A program made the position numbers and the translations under genes. Below the pieces are notes generated by a model, which was not told where the DNA came from, ran no database searches, and saw only the letters and a program-made list of their open reading frames with translations. 64,000 nucleotides of DNA from Trabulsiella odontotermitis (GTDB lineage Bacteria > Pseudomonadota > Gammaproteobacteria > Enterobacterales > Enterobacteriaceae): contig NZ_CP125781.1 of NCBI RefSeq assembly GCF_030053895.1, positions 62,001 through 126,000 on the forward strand. The letters run 5' to 3'. Below, piece after piece: positions 16,756 through 25,657 of this stretch. Position 1 is the stretch's first letter. Each line of letters begins with the position of its first letter.

Positions 16756-17996
16756 CATGCGATGCTCTCGGGTTTCTTTTGCCTCAGCATGGCGATCTGA
16801 ATAAACAGCAATGGGAAAAAGATACTTTGCTCACGGCTGATGAAGATAACATCCGTGAAACCCACAGTGATGATGATCAGCGTGACGCCAAGGAAAAGCG
16901 GATCCTTTTCTCTGAATGCGTAATAAAGTAACGACAGATAGGCAAAAATAAGCACTAGAATACCGGGAATACCCTGAAGTGTGGCAGTATCAATAAATTC
17001 GTTATGTAAGTGTATATTCATAAATTGCAACGCAGATTTGTTTGAATTCGTACGTTGCGTAAATTCTTGTGCAAACTGGGCACGTTTTTCAAAGCTCATT
17101 CCCCACGGGTGAGCGATAAACGCGTGATATCCCACCTTCCACATGGCAAAGCGAGCCGTTAACGATCCTGAACGATTACCGTCATGTTGTGCATAAGTGG
17201 CTATTTCTCTCTCTGTCGCATGGATCCTGGACTCAATAAAAGGTTTATAACCAACGGCAATAGCAACAATAATGGCTGCCAGGGTAATAGCGGCTTTTTT
17301 GAGAACGTTTTTTCTCCATGCCACGAGGCAGATGAGTAATACGAAAGGGAAGAAAATTAATACGTTGCGAGTGCCGGTTTTGAACAGAATATAGAATGCA
17401 ATGACAAAGCAGAACACAATGCCAATCCTTGCAATGATATTTTTGTGCTGTTCCAGCAAGAGTATTGTGGATAATGCAATCGCAGAGTACATGTAGGCGC
17501 TATCGGTGGCGAAGCCTAAGAAAAAATCAACGCGCTGTACCGGGAAATACGCATTCTGGTAAAGTCCGATAGCTGATGAAATAATAAAAGCAGCAAAGAT
17601 AGTTTGTGTTATGATTTTCTTATGTATATCAGTAAGATATTGGTGGAGAGAGAAGGCACTCCAGGCAATAATGCTTGCCAGTAGTAAACGCTTCCCTGTG
17701 TTATAATATGGATTATATTTATTATAATCAGGGTTGCCGATGTACTCGAGACAGAACCAGAGATACTTACTGAACCCAACAAGCGCGAATACAGCGATAA
17801 TGAGAATAACTTCACGCTCTGGCTTCTTGTTCCAGTTAATCAACAGCGAGAGGATGGAAATGTAAGAAGCGATATAAAAGAAGATCCTCGCGTAGGGTGA
17901 GTTGATGAAGTTCAGAATGATCGAAGCTGCTACTGTGACAATAATAGCAAGAAAAATGGCATGATTGTAGTTACGTAGTTTAGTTATTATTGGCAT
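16755..17996 (-). CDS. waaL: O-antigen ligase WaaL
   Basis: A 413-residue polytopic inner-membrane protein with about 11-12 hydrophobic segments and the Wzy_C/ligase domain. The long periplasmic loop before the last membrane segments carries 'FMNIHLHNEFIDTATLQGIPG' near residue 325, matching the conserved His of WaaL. It transfers undecaprenyl-linked O-antigen to the completed core. Coding is clearly more AT-rich than the adjacent waaC-waaF, a common mark of the variable part of LPS loci. It follows the GT9 gene at 18001 by 4 bp. Confidence 0.88.
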   Translation of the reverse strand: MPIITKLRNYNHAIFLAIIVTVAASIILNFINSPYARIFFYIASYISILSLLINWNKKPEREVILIIAVFALVGFSKYLWFCLEYIGNPDYNKYNPYYNTGKRLLLASIIAWSAFSLHQYLTDIHKKIITQTIFAAFIISSAIGLYQNAYFPVQRVDFFLGFATDSAYMYSAIALSTILLLEQHKNIIARIGIVFCFVIAFYILFKTGTRNVLIFFPFVLLICLVAWRKNVLKKAAITLAAIIVAIAVGYKPFIESRIHATEREIATYAQHDGNRSGSLTARFAMWKVGYHAFIAHPWGMSFEKRAQFAQEFTQRTNSNKSALQFMNIHLHNEFIDTATLQGIPGILVLIFAYLSLLYYAFREKDPLFLGVTLIIITVGFTDVIFISREQSIFFPLLFIQIAMLRQKKPESIA

Positions 17997-18000
17997 TCTG

Positions 18001-19083
18001 TTACAGAACTCCTGGAGACAGTTTTTGAATCGCTGAAATGATAATATCCACTTCTATGGTTGAGACCGGATGATACTTATCTTGTGTGCGAATTTGAATT
18101 GCATTCGCGTATCCAGGCCCCCAGACATCACTATTGATATATTTTCCATGAATATCATTGCCATATAAAGAAACCAGCGGTTTATCATAAGCAGCTGCGA
18201 TATGCACAATTGATGTATCAGGGGATACTATCAGATCAACGTTAGCAATCAATGCAATCGCAGCAAGGATATTCTGAAAGGGATTAAGGAATACACCTGC
18301 GGGCAATGCAAAATTTATTTTGTTCAGATGATCGAGAAGAACAATTGCCGTCTGCGGGTAAAGTGTACGTAATGAGGTTAGTAACGGGATCAACTGCTCA
18401 AACGACATTTCCCGGCGAAAATCGGCTGCAAAAGGATTGATCAGTATAAACCGCTGAAAACCTAAGCCATTCAGAAATCCGGTGACTTCTGCTTTAAACT
18501 CTTCAGGATAAAAAAGCTCATAATGAGTTGAGAACGACTGAAGTTCCAGTGTTTTCATCAATAATGAGTATCTTTCCGTGATATGGGCGTTGTACCCTTT
18601 ATAACTGATAGATTTATTATAAATATTATAGGATTCTTTATTGAATCCAATCACATTTCTGCCATTGATTTCCCGCAGGTAACGAAGACTTGTGGGTGAA
18701 ATTTTGTCACCCATATCAATGATCAAATCATAGCGTTCAACACTGAGTTTCTGGAGAGTATCCGCCGCTGATTTCAGATAAATATTATTAATATGCGGAT
18801 TGTTCTCAATAATGGCAACGTTATTTGGTGTGGCTAGAACATCAACCGTGTATCCTTTTTTGGATAGTTCACGCAACAATGATGTCGAAACGACCATGTC
18901 GCCGATTTTATCATCATCACGAAGAAGTAAAATTTTCTTTATGGACGCGAGCGTGAATTCATTTTTTTCTTTTAAATCCCATACCGTTTTTGCGAGGCGC
19001 ATCCGCAAGGCTTTCATCAGATAGTTTTTTTTTCGGTTCCATTTTCGCAATGTGGCGAATTTCTTTTCTGAATGTGGTGTCAT
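18001..19083 (-). CDS. GT9 heptosyltransferase-like LPS core enzyme, specificity unknown
   Basis: A 360-residue protein with the GT9 layout: 'KILLLRDDDKIGDMVVSTSLLREL' near residue 50 and the C-terminal donor-site segment 'VDLIVSPDTSIVHIAAAYDKPLVSLYG' near 300. A basic, ~45-residue N-terminal extension (TLRKWNRKKNYLMKALRMRLAK) precedes the fold and may bind the membrane surface. It is AT-rich and sits between a second GT9 gene and waaL, so it probably extends or branches the core. I cannot name the acceptor or donor. The ATG at 19083 is preferred over a TTG at 19095. Confidence 0.75.
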   Translation of the reverse strand: MTPHSEKKFATLRKWNRKKNYLMKALRMRLAKTVWDLKEKNEFTLASIKKILLLRDDDKIGDMVVSTSLLRELSKKGYTVDVLATPNNVAIIENNPHINNIYLKSAADTLQKLSVERYDLIIDMGDKISPTSLRYLREINGRNVIGFNKESYNIYNKSISYKGYNAHITERYSLLMKTLELQSFSTHYELFYPEEFKAEVTGFLNGLGFQRFILINPFAADFRREMSFEQLIPLLTSLRTLYPQTAIVLLDHLNKINFALPAGVFLNPFQNILAAIALIANVDLIVSPDTSIVHIAAAYDKPLVSLYGNDIHGKYINSDVWGPGYANAIQIRTQDKYHPVSTIEVDIIISAIQKLSPGVL

Positions 19084-19111
19084 TTTTATTACCAAATGAG
19101 GAAAAAGGAAA

Positions 19112-20191
19112 TTATTTCTGGTTATAGGAATTTAGGATAAAGCGACGAATTTCATCTAGCCTGGATTCTGTTACGGCAAATAACGCCTCACGATCTTGCT
19201 GAAAGAAATACCGCGTCTCAAACACATAAGAACAAATATTCTCGTCGTCGCCGATTAGCAATGTTTTGCCTAACGGACGCTGCTCATAATGGCAACAGGG
19301 ACCGAAAAGCAGCACGACAGGGACGCCGACGGCATCGGCGATATACACGTTGCCGGAATCGGAGGCGATGTAGCAATCCATTTTTGAAATGGTGAACGGT
19401 GCATCTTCCAGCGGAAGCAACCCAAGCAGGCTGATAATGTTGTCAGGCTCATCGTCGAGATGTCGATAAAGATCGTCCAGCCAGGGCTGCTCGTCATCGG
19501 TCCCAAAAACGTAAAACACGCAGGGCAGATCAGCGAGTGCGTCAAAAATGCTTTTCCAGGTCGCAGGCGGGACGGTCTTGGCGCGATTACCGGCTGAGAT
19601 ACTGATTCCGATACGGATGACGTCCTTCTTTTCCAGGCTTTCCGGCCAGGCTTTAGGCATATACAGCGGGTGAGTCGCGTGTTTGGGAACATCCTGCCAG
19701 CTCAGCGTTCGGTCTGCCAGTTGCAGGTAATTGGTGACTGAGAGCGTGCGCTTACCATGTTCAATCACGCCGTCTGCGGCGGCGTAAAAAATACCGTGAT
19801 ACCAGCGACGGGTATAAATACTCAGAAACTGTTTATTTTTGGCATTGCAAATCGCGGCAAAAAACAGGTTTGTGCTGTTGGGTTGCAGCAGGTAAACGTT
19901 GTCATAGCGGTTCATGATAAGCCAGGCGAAGCGGAATTTGGCGAACAGATTGCGCTTGTGCAGGCCAATGAGGTAGATGGCATCAATGGTGTCGTCGCGC
20001 TCTGCCAGCGGCGCAACGCTCCGGCTGATAAGAACATCGCTTTTCTTGAGGTAGCTGAGCAGCGGCGTGGCATTTACAAAATCGCCAATTTTCGCCGTCT
20101 GAATGACGAGGTTTTTGCCCGTGTCTTTGCGAAACAGTTTACCCAGTAACTTTACCGGGAGAAAAAGGATAAACAGAAAGACATAGCTCAT
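19112..20191 (-). CDS. Second GT9-family LPS core glycosyltransferase, specificity unknown
   Basis: A 359-residue protein with a hydrophobic N-terminus (MSYVFLFILFLPVKLLGKLF). The GT9 start 'NLVIQTAKIGDFVNATPLLSYL' follows, and 'MDCYIASDSGNVYIADAVGVPVVLLFGP' is the C-terminal donor site near residue 280. The usual GT9 'D(S/T)x..H(I/L)A' motif reads SDSGNVYIAD, with Tyr-Ile-Ala in place of His-(I/L)-Ala. It starts directly after the waaC stop, so it is in the hldD-waaF-waaC operon. Role inferred only from family and position. Confidence 0.72.
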   Translation of the reverse strand: MSYVFLFILFLPVKLLGKLFRKDTGKNLVIQTAKIGDFVNATPLLSYLKKSDVLISRSVAPLAERDDTIDAIYLIGLHKRNLFAKFRFAWLIMNRYDNVYLLQPNSTNLFFAAICNAKNKQFLSIYTRRWYHGIFYAAADGVIEHGKRTLSVTNYLQLADRTLSWQDVPKHATHPLYMPKAWPESLEKKDVIRIGISISAGNRAKTVPPATWKSIFDALADLPCVFYVFGTDDEQPWLDDLYRHLDDEPDNIISLLGLLPLEDAPFTISKMDCYIASDSGNVYIADAVGVPVVLLFGPCCHYEQRPLGKTLLIGDDENICSYVFETRYFFQQDREALFAVTESRLDEIRRFILNSYNQK

Positions 20192-21178
20192 TTAGCTGTC
20201 TTCCCTGTCAACGCATCGCAGGTTGCCCTGTAAAGCGGTAAAAATTGCATCGGCCGTGATATCTCCCATATTGCGGGTCGGACTTACCATTTGTTGTTGA
20301 TTCTTACCATATCCGCCAATGAGCCCAGGGTCCGTTGGGCCAAACAGCGTGATATTGGGGCGATCGAGCGCCGCGGTGAGATGGCTCAGCCCCGTATCGA
20401 CAGAAACCACCGCCTGCGCGCCCGCCAGGGTGGCAGCCACCTCGGCTAATGACAGCTTCGGTAATACTTCAACGTAGTCAAGACCGGTTGCGATTCGCTC
20501 CGCCCGTTGACGTTCATGTTCTGCACCCCAAGGGAGTTTAATATGTAACCCGGTTGCTTGCATCCGTTCTAAAAGCGTTCGCCAGTGCGATTCCGGCCAG
20601 TGTTTGTCGTCACGCGTGGTGGCATGCAGGAAAACAACATACGGCGGCTGCTTTTCATCACTATTTTTCAGGAAATGCTGAGCTATCGCGTAATCACCCT
20701 GCGTCTGCGGTTTGCTGTAGCCCAGACTTTTGGCAAACAGCTCGCGGGTGCGTTCCACCGCGTGCTGCTGTTTTGCAATATGATGGCGACGATTGTAGAA
20801 CAGGCTCGCCAGCGGTTCGCGCGCTGTTTGCCAGTCCATCCCGTGTTTGACGCCGCGCGCCAGCCGGGTCACCAGCGCGGCGCTTTTTACCAGCCCCTGC
20901 GCATCAATGACTGCATCGTAATGAACCTGCTGTAGCTGCTCGCGAAAGGCCTGTCTTTCCTGTTTGATTGCGGCGGAAAACCAGGCTTTTCGCCAGCGGC
21001 GAATCGCCACGGGTATCACGCGATCCACTGCCGCATGCCAGGTGGGAATCTGCGCGAAGCCCTCTTCAACCACCCAGTCAAAGCGGATCCCCGGAATCGC
21101 GCTGGCGGCATCGGTGAGCGCCGGCAGCGTGTGCAGCACATCGCCCATCGAGGACGTTTTTACGATCAATACCCGCAT
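20192..21178 (-). CDS. waaC: LPS heptosyltransferase I WaaC
   Basis: A 328-residue GT9 enzyme that adds the first L,D-heptose to Kdo. The start 'MRVLIVKTSSMGDVLHTLPALTDA' carries the catalytic Asp13. 'ATTRDDKHWPESHW' is near residue 186, and 'VSVDTGLSHLTAALDRPNITLFGPTDP' near 259. It begins 3 bp after the waaF stop. Length matches E. coli WaaC. Confidence 0.97.
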   Translation of the reverse strand: MRVLIVKTSSMGDVLHTLPALTDAASAIPGIRFDWVVEEGFAQIPTWHAAVDRVIPVAIRRWRKAWFSAAIKQERQAFREQLQQVHYDAVIDAQGLVKSAALVTRLARGVKHGMDWQTAREPLASLFYNRRHHIAKQQHAVERTRELFAKSLGYSKPQTQGDYAIAQHFLKNSDEKQPPYVVFLHATTRDDKHWPESHWRTLLERMQATGLHIKLPWGAEHERQRAERIATGLDYVEVLPKLSLAEVAATLAGAQAVVSVDTGLSHLTAALDRPNITLFGPTDPGLIGGYGKNQQQMVSPTRNMGDITADAIFTALQGNLRCVDREDS

Positions 21179-21181
21179 CCG

Positions 21182-22228
21182 TCAGGCGTCCTCGTCCAGC
21201 AATAGCGTGTTGAGCGCTTCCAGCACGCTCTCTGGCGTAATATCGATCAGGCTCTGATGATAACCTTCTGCGGCATCGCCTTTACGGACTTTGTGATAGC
21301 CTGTAATCAGGCGAATCACTTTCGCTTTATGAGACAGTGGCGGCGTGAAGTCCGGGCTGCTCGGGCCATACAGCGCGATCAGTGGACGGTTCAGCGCGGC
21401 GGCGACGTGCATCAATCCGGAATCGTTACTGACGACGGCATTACAGGCGGCAATCAGGATCACCGCCTGCTCCAGCTGGGTTTCCCCCGCCAGATTACGG
21501 CACCAGGCTTGCTGCTCAATGCTGAGCGTCGCCAGAATTTCGTTGCCGGCATCATGATCTTTCGCCGACCCGAACAGGACGATTTGATAGCCTTCGTCAA
21601 TCAGCTGTTTTGCCAGTTCGGCGTAGTGGTAATGCGGCCAGCGTTTAGCCGGGCCAAATTCGGCACCCGGGCAAAAGCCGATCATCGGGCGTTCTGGCGA
21701 GAGATCAAACGCGCGGCAGGTCTGCGACTTTTCACCGTCGGAGACCTGCAACTGCGGCCACAGCAGTGGCTGCGGTAAATCTTTGGCGGAGCGCATCACG
21801 CCTTTGTCATAAGCCAGCGCGACGTAACGTTCCACCATCAGCGGCCAGGCGGATTTATCCAGCATGCGCGCATCGTTGAGCAGGCCATAGCGCATTTCAC
21901 CACGCCAGCCGGTACGCAGCGGAATGCCAGCGAAGAACGGCACCAGCGCGGATTTAAACGAGTTTGGCAGGACATAAGCGCGGTCATAACGGCGCTCGCG
22001 CAGGCTGTGCCCGAGTTTACGGCGTGCACCGATTTCCAGCGCGCCGTGACCCAGCGGCATGGGGATCGCCTCGTTCACTTCCGGCATGCGCGATAAAAGC
22101 GGACGGCACCACGCGGGTGCCATCACATCAATGATCGCCTGAGGATAACGCGCCTTGAGCGTGCGATAGAGACTTTGCGACATCATCATGTCGCCCACCC
22201 AGGACGGGCCTACCACCAGTATTTTCAT
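21182..22228 (-). CDS. waaF: LPS heptosyltransferase II WaaF
   Basis: A 348-residue GT9 enzyme that adds the second heptose of the inner core: 'MKILVVGPSWVGDMMMSQSLYRTL' and 'NAVVSNDSGLMHVAAALNRPLIALYGPSSP' near residue 258. Length is as in E. coli. It is second in the hldD-waaF-waaC operon, 10 bp after hldD. Confidence 0.97.
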   Translation of the reverse strand: MKILVVGPSWVGDMMMSQSLYRTLKARYPQAIIDVMAPAWCRPLLSRMPEVNEAIPMPLGHGALEIGARRKLGHSLRERRYDRAYVLPNSFKSALVPFFAGIPLRTGWRGEMRYGLLNDARMLDKSAWPLMVERYVALAYDKGVMRSAKDLPQPLLWPQLQVSDGEKSQTCRAFDLSPERPMIGFCPGAEFGPAKRWPHYHYAELAKQLIDEGYQIVLFGSAKDHDAGNEILATLSIEQQAWCRNLAGETQLEQAVILIAACNAVVSNDSGLMHVAAALNRPLIALYGPSSPDFTPPLSHKAKVIRLITGYHKVRKGDAAEGYHQSLIDITPESVLEALNTLLLDEDA

Positions 22229-22238
22229 CGTTATTCTT

Positions 22239-23171
22239 TTATGCGTCGCGGTTCAGCCAGGCCATGTATTCCGTTACGCCTTCGGCAACGGTTTTGAACG
22301 GTTTGTCGTAACCGGCTGCGCGCAGGTTAGTGAGATCCGCCTGAGTGAATGCCTGATAGCGGCCTTTCAGTTTATCCGGGAACGGAATGTATTCGATACT
22401 GCCTTTTTTGTGGAAGGCGAGCGCCGCATCAGCCACAGCCTGGAAAGATTCCGCGCGGCCCGTGCCGAGGTTGAAGATGCCAGAAACATCGTTTTCCCAG
22501 AACCACAGATTGACCGCTGCGACATCGCCGACGTACACAAAGTCGCGCTTAAAGTTGTCGCTGCCTTCAAACAGTTTCGGGCTTTCGCCGTTGTTGAGCT
22601 GCGTGTTGAGGTGAAATGCCACGCTCGCCATGCTGCCTTTGTGGCCTTCACGCGGTCCGTACACGTTAAAGTAGCGGAAACCGACCACCTGAGAATTGGC
22701 TTCCGGCAGGATCTGACGAACGTATTCATCGAACAGGAATTTCGAGTAGCCGTATACGTTCAGCGGTTTTTCGTATTCGCGGGATTCGATAAAGTCAGAG
22801 GTGCGACCGCCGTAAGTTGCCGCAGAAGAGGCATAGAGGAATGGAATGTCGCGCTCAAGGCAGTAATGCAGCAGCTCTTTGGAGTACTGATAGTTGTTAT
22901 CCATCATGTACTTGCCGTCCCACTCGGTAGTGGAGGAGCAGGCACCTTCATGGAAAATCGCCTCGATGTCGCCGAACTCTTCGCCCGCAATAATCTGGAT
23001 CAGAAAGTCTTCTTTATCCATGTAATCGGCGATATTCAGGTCTACCAGGTTGGCGAATTTGGTGCCATCTTTCAGGTTGTCTACCACCAGAATGTCGGTA
23101 ATACCTTTGTCATTCAGTGCTTTGACAATATTGCTGCCGATGAAGCCAGCGCCGCCGGTAACGATGATCAT
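22239..23171 (-). CDS. hldD: ADP-L-glycero-D-manno-heptose 6-epimerase
   Basis: A 310-residue short-chain dehydrogenase-type epimerase that makes the ADP-L,D-heptose donor used by WaaC and WaaF. The NADP-binding 'VTGGAGFIGSNIVKAL' is at residues 4-19, and the catalytic YxxxK 'YGYSKFLFDEY' near 140-144. It is the first gene of its operon and is divergent from kbl. The 216-bp space upstream must hold its promoters; the E. coli gene has a heat-shock promoter, but I could not pick one out here. Confidence 0.98.
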   Translation of the reverse strand: MIIVTGGAGFIGSNIVKALNDKGITDILVVDNLKDGTKFANLVDLNIADYMDKEDFLIQIIAGEEFGDIEAIFHEGACSSTTEWDGKYMMDNNYQYSKELLHYCLERDIPFLYASSAATYGGRTSDFIESREYEKPLNVYGYSKFLFDEYVRQILPEANSQVVGFRYFNVYGPREGHKGSMASVAFHLNTQLNNGESPKLFEGSDNFKRDFVYVGDVAAVNLWFWENDVSGIFNLGTGRAESFQAVADAALAFHKKGSIEYIPFPDKLKGRYQAFTQADLTNLRAAGYDKPFKTVAEGVTEYMAWLNRDA

Positions 23172-23197
23172 AACGATAACCTTTGAAATGTAGATGA

Positions 23198-23212
23198 CCG
23201 GGACTATCCCGG
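23198..23212. repeat. Small hairpin in the hldD leader
   Basis: CCGGGA (23198-23203) pairs with TCCCGG (23207-23212) around a 3-nt loop, 26 bp upstream of the hldD ATG. Its function is not known. Confidence 0.4.
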
Positions 23213-23387
23213 ACGCTAATGCTTCTTATCATATCATCAGAAGAGAAACCCTTCAGCCATTCCCCGACACCTCACAGGGTTACACGTGATTTATGCTACA
23301 AAAAATGCACTTCATACTCTGTCATCTCGTAAGGAAGTATAGCTTTGGGTAATATGTGCCAAATTTAGCCGAATCTGGAGAGTTGCA

Positions 23388-24584
23388 ATGCGTGGGGATT
23401 TTTACAAACAGTTAGCCAATGACCTCGATACCGCTCGTGCTGAAGGGTTGTTTAAAGAAGAACGCATTATCACGTCTGCCCAGCAGGCGGATATCACTGT
23501 TGGCGACGGCAGCCATGTCATCAACTTCTGCGCCAATAACTATCTTGGTCTGGCGAACCATCCGGCGCTGGTCGCGGCAGCAAAAGCGGGTATGGACAGC
23601 CATGGCTTCGGGATGGCATCCGTCCGTTTCATCTGCGGAACGCAGGATACGCACAAAGTGCTGGAGAAAAAACTGGCGGAGTTCCTCGGTATGGAAGACG
23701 CCATTCTGTACTCCTCCTGCTTTGACGCCAACGGTGGTCTGTTCGAAACGCTGCTCGGCGCGGAAGACGCGATTATTTCTGACGCGCTGAATCATGCGTC
23801 AATCATCGATGGCGTGCGTCTGTGTAAAGCGAAGCGCTTCCGCTACGCCAACAACGATATGCAGGAGCTGGAAGCGCGCCTCAAAGAAGCGCGCGACGCG
23901 GGTGCCCGCCACGTGCTGATCGCCACTGATGGCGTATTCTCGATGGATGGCGTCATCGCCAACCTGAAAGGTGTGTGCGATCTGGCGGATAAATACGACG
24001 CGCTGGTAATGGTCGATGATTCCCACGCGGTCGGTTTTGTTGGCGAAAACGGTCGCGGTACGCATGAATATTGCGACGTGATGGGCCGTGTGGACATCAT
24101 CACCGGCACGCTCGGCAAAGCGCTCGGCGGTGCGTCTGGCGGTTATACCGCGGCGCGTAAAGAGGTGGTGGAATGGCTGCGCCAGCGTTCCCGTCCGTAT
24201 CTGTTCTCCAATTCTCTCGCGCCAGCGATTGTCTCTGCGTCCATCAAAGTGCTGGAAATGCTGGCGTCTGGCGCTGAGCTGCGCGACCGCCTGTGGGCCA
24301 ACGCGCGCTTGTTCCGCGAAAAAATGACCGCCGCTGGTTTTACTCTGGCCGGTGCCGATCACGCGATTATCCCCGTAATGCTGGGTGAAGCGACGATAGC
24401 GCAGGAATTTGCTCGCGAACTGCAAAAAGAAGGCATTTATGTCACCGGTTTCTTTTACCCGGTGGTACCAAAAGGTCAGGCGCGTATCCGTACCCAAATG
24501 TCGGCGGCACACACGCCTGAACAGATTGTACGTGCGGTAGAAGCCTTTACCCGCATCGGTAAACAACTGGGCGTGATTGCCTGA
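23388..24584 (+). CDS. kbl: Glycine C-acetyltransferase (2-amino-3-ketobutyrate CoA ligase)
   Basis: A 398-residue PLP enzyme of the alpha-oxoamine synthase family. It cleaves 2-amino-3-ketobutyrate with CoA to glycine and acetyl-CoA in threonine breakdown. 'VMVDDSHAVGF' (cofactor Asp/His) is near residue 207 and the PLP lysine is in 'ITGTLGKALGG' near 244. GGAG lies 8 nt before the ATG. tdh follows after 9 bp. Confidence 0.98.
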   Translation: MRGDFYKQLANDLDTARAEGLFKEERIITSAQQADITVGDGSHVINFCANNYLGLANHPALVAAAKAGMDSHGFGMASVRFICGTQDTHKVLEKKLAEFLGMEDAILYSSCFDANGGLFETLLGAEDAIISDALNHASIIDGVRLCKAKRFRYANNDMQELEARLKEARDAGARHVLIATDGVFSMDGVIANLKGVCDLADKYDALVMVDDSHAVGFVGENGRGTHEYCDVMGRVDIITGTLGKALGGASGGYTAARKEVVEWLRQRSRPYLFSNSLAPAIVSASIKVLEMLASGAELRDRLWANARLFREKMTAAGFTLAGADHAIIPVMLGEATIAQEFARELQKEGIYVTGFFYPVVPKGQARIRTQMSAAHTPEQIVRAVEAFTRIGKQLGVIA

Positions 24585-24593
24585 GGATGTGAG

Positions 24594-25622
24594 ATGAAAG
24601 CGTTATCCAAACTGAAAGCGGAAGAAGGGATCTGGATGACCGACGTGCCGGAACCGGCCATGGGTCATAACGATCTGCTGATCAAAATCCGTAAAACAGC
24701 CATCTGCGGAACGGATGTACACATCTACAACTGGGATGAGTGGTCGCAAAAAACCATTCCGGTACCGATGGTCGTGGGCCATGAATATGTCGGCGAAGTG
24801 GTCGGCATTGGTCAGGAAGTGAAGGGCTTTAAGATAGGTGATCGCGTCTCCGGTGAAGGCCACATCACCTGTGGGCACTGCCGTAACTGCCGCGGCGGCC
24901 GTACGCACCTGTGCCGCAACACCATCGGCGTGGGCGTCAATCGCCCGGGCTGTTTCGCGGAATATCTGGTGATCCCGGCATTTAACGCGTTCAAAATCCC
25001 GGACAATATCTCTGATGATCTGGCCTCCATTTTTGACCCGTTTGGCAATGCGGTGCATACGGCGCTCTCTTTTGACCTGGTCGGCGAAGATGTGCTGGTC
25101 TCTGGCGCAGGGCCGATCGGCGTCATGGCGGCGGCGGTGGCGAAACACGTGGGCGCGCGCCATGTCGTTATCACTGATGTGAATGAATATCGTCTTGAGC
25201 TGGCGCGCAAAATGGGTGTCACCCGTGCGGTTAACGTTGCGAAAGAGAACCTGAATGACGTGATGAACGAGCTGGGCATGACCGAAGGGTTTGACGTCGG
25301 GCTGGAAATGTCCGGTGCGCCACCCGCGTTCCGCACTATGCTCGACACCATGAACCACGGTGGCCGTATCGCGATGCTCGGTATTCCGCCATCAGACATG
25401 TCCATCGACTGGACCAAAGTGATCTTTAAAGGGCTGTTTATTAAAGGGATCTACGGTCGTGAAATGTTTGAAACCTGGTATAAAATGGCGGCGTTGATCC
25501 AGTCGGGTCTGGATTTATCGCCGATCATCACTCACCGTTTCGGAATTGATGATTTCCAGAAAGGCTTTGACGCCATGCGTTCTGGTCAGTCCGGAAAAGT
25601 GATTTTAAGCTGGGATAAATAA
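24594..25622 (+). CDS. tdh: L-threonine 3-dehydrogenase
   Basis: A 342-residue zinc medium-chain dehydrogenase oxidising threonine to 2-amino-3-ketobutyrate, the Kbl substrate. Catalytic zinc ligands lie in 'ICGTDVHIYNW' (Cys38) and 'GHEYVGE'. Structural zinc is held by the four Cys of 'CGHCRNCRGGRTHLC' (residues ~93-107). The NAD fold is 'VSGAGPIGVMAA'. It forms the kbl-tdh operon. Confidence 0.98.
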   Translation: MKALSKLKAEEGIWMTDVPEPAMGHNDLLIKIRKTAICGTDVHIYNWDEWSQKTIPVPMVVGHEYVGEVVGIGQEVKGFKIGDRVSGEGHITCGHCRNCRGGRTHLCRNTIGVGVNRPGCFAEYLVIPAFNAFKIPDNISDDLASIFDPFGNAVHTALSFDLVGEDVLVSGAGPIGVMAAAVAKHVGARHVVITDVNEYRLELARKMGVTRAVNVAKENLNDVMNELGMTEGFDVGLEMSGAPPAFRTMLDTMNHGGRIAMLGIPPSDMSIDWTKVIFKGLFIKGIYGREMFETWYKMAALIQSGLDLSPIITHRFGIDDFQKGFDAMRSGQSGKVILSWDK

Positions 25623-25633
25623 GCCCGTGATGG

Positions 25634-25657
25634 CCGGGGGTGCCTTTGCGCTCCCGG
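25634..25657. terminator. Hairpin between convergent tdh and the GT4 gene
   Basis: A 10-bp stem (25634-25643 with 25648-25657) with two G-U pairs in the plus-strand RNA and a CUUU loop, 11 bp after the tdh stop. There is no strong U tract. Confidence 0.5.

Noticed and set aside
22188..23186. A 332-codon plus-strand frame opposite hldD
   Set aside because: Antisense shadow of a conserved gene, without domain features.
23799..24566. A 255-codon minus-strand frame opposite kbl
   Set aside because: Shadow of kbl; no similarity or plausible start signal.
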